Under the pieces are notes generated by a model, which did no database searches, was not told where the DNA came from, and saw nothing but the letters and a program-made list of their open reading frames with translations. This document shows, piece after piece, positions 5,509-5,715 of a stretch of DNA of 5,715 nt. Position 1 is the stretch's first letter, and each line of letters starts with the position of its first letter. The stretch lies in assembly GCA_020426085.1 (NCBI GenBank), contig JAGQQP010000299.1, positions 1-5,715 on the forward strand, in the 5' to 3' direction. A program made the position numbers and the translations under genes. This stretch comes from Planctomycetaceae bacterium. GTDB taxonomy: Bacteria; Planctomycetota; Planctomycetia; Planctomycetales; Planctomycetaceae.

Positions 5509-5715
5509 ATGACAGCTCCTCACTCCAGTTTTTTGAAAATCAGTCCTCAGATTTCTGTTTTACCCCTGATTCATGGCAGTGGTGACTTTGCAATCGAAGT
5601 CCGTCGCGTGATGCTCAACAATGAGTTTGACTGCCTGGCGGTGCCACTACCCCCATCATTCCAGGAAAATGTCGAACGCGCCATCACCTTTCTGCCCAGT
5701 ATTACTGCTGTGGTA
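5509..5715 (+). CDS. Unrecognised protein, N-terminal 69 residues (3' partial)
   Basis: An ATG at 5509 opens a frame with no stop through to the end of the window. The upstream GGA at 5496-5498 is a weak ribosome site, and TATAAA at 5486-5491 could be a -10 box with a very short leader. I found no matching -35. The visible protein has no signal peptide. It reads as a beta strand ending in LIHGSGD (19-25), a helix with EVRRVM, a second strand with CLAVPLPPSF (43-52), then another helix and strand. That alternation suggests an alpha/beta fold. The early I-H-G after a strand loosely recalls ChaN/TraB-like proteins, but this is too weak to name. I believe similar N-termini occur in other planctomycetes. 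Base composition and reading style match the neighbours, so the gene is probably real. Confidence 0.7.
   Translation, partial: MTAPHSSFLKISPQISVLPLIHGSGDFAIEVRRVMLNNEFDCLAVPLPPSFQENVERAITFLPSITAVV

Overview
The window looks like chromosomal DNA of a planctomycete, possibly a Gimesia- or Rubinisphaera-like genus. This is judged from protein style and not from a database search. The signs are a Y-x-P-V-P leader running into a DUF4190-like membrane segment, exported proteins whose mature part begins A-C-P-F-C followed by a helical-repeat region, and moderate GC. All genes lie on the + strand. I saw no tRNA, rRNA, CRISPR array, insertion sequence or phage gene, and no gene-free stretch longer than about 165 bases.

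Layout. (1) 1-705 is the 3' part of a gene for a three-helix membrane protein with an exported DUF3299-like domain (G-Y-M-Y-P ... C-C-F-G). (2) 868-1758 encodes a lipoprotein with a long disordered linker and a second DUF3299-like domain. (3) 1835-3025 and 3100-4293 are tandem paralogues, 396 and 397 residues long. They align without a gap, with about 53% identity by hand count. Each has a signal peptide, a C-P-F-C motif at the predicted mature N-terminus, a beta-rich domain and a long alpha-helical region. (4) 4412-5398 encodes a complete D-2-hydroxyacid dehydrogenase of the short phosphoglycerate-dehydrogenase type. (5) 5509 to the window end is the start of an unrecognised gene.

The first four genes are all predicted to act outside the cytoplasm, and all carry a conserved paired-cysteine motif (CC or CxxC). 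I recall that DUF3299 proteins in Vibrio and Pseudomonas sit with zinc-responsive ABC transporter genes. A working idea is therefore an envelope metal-handling or redox module with two duplicated protein types. The N-terminal domain of the tandem paralogues also follows the layout of TIMP/netrin (NTR) domains, including a cysteine as the likely first mature residue. That is the most interesting structural hypothesis here, and it is inference only.

The dehydrogenase gene looks like a separate transcription unit. A sigma70-like promoter candidate with a perfect 12-bp palindrome over its -35 box lies in the gap before it. It looks metabolic and unrelated to the envelope genes.
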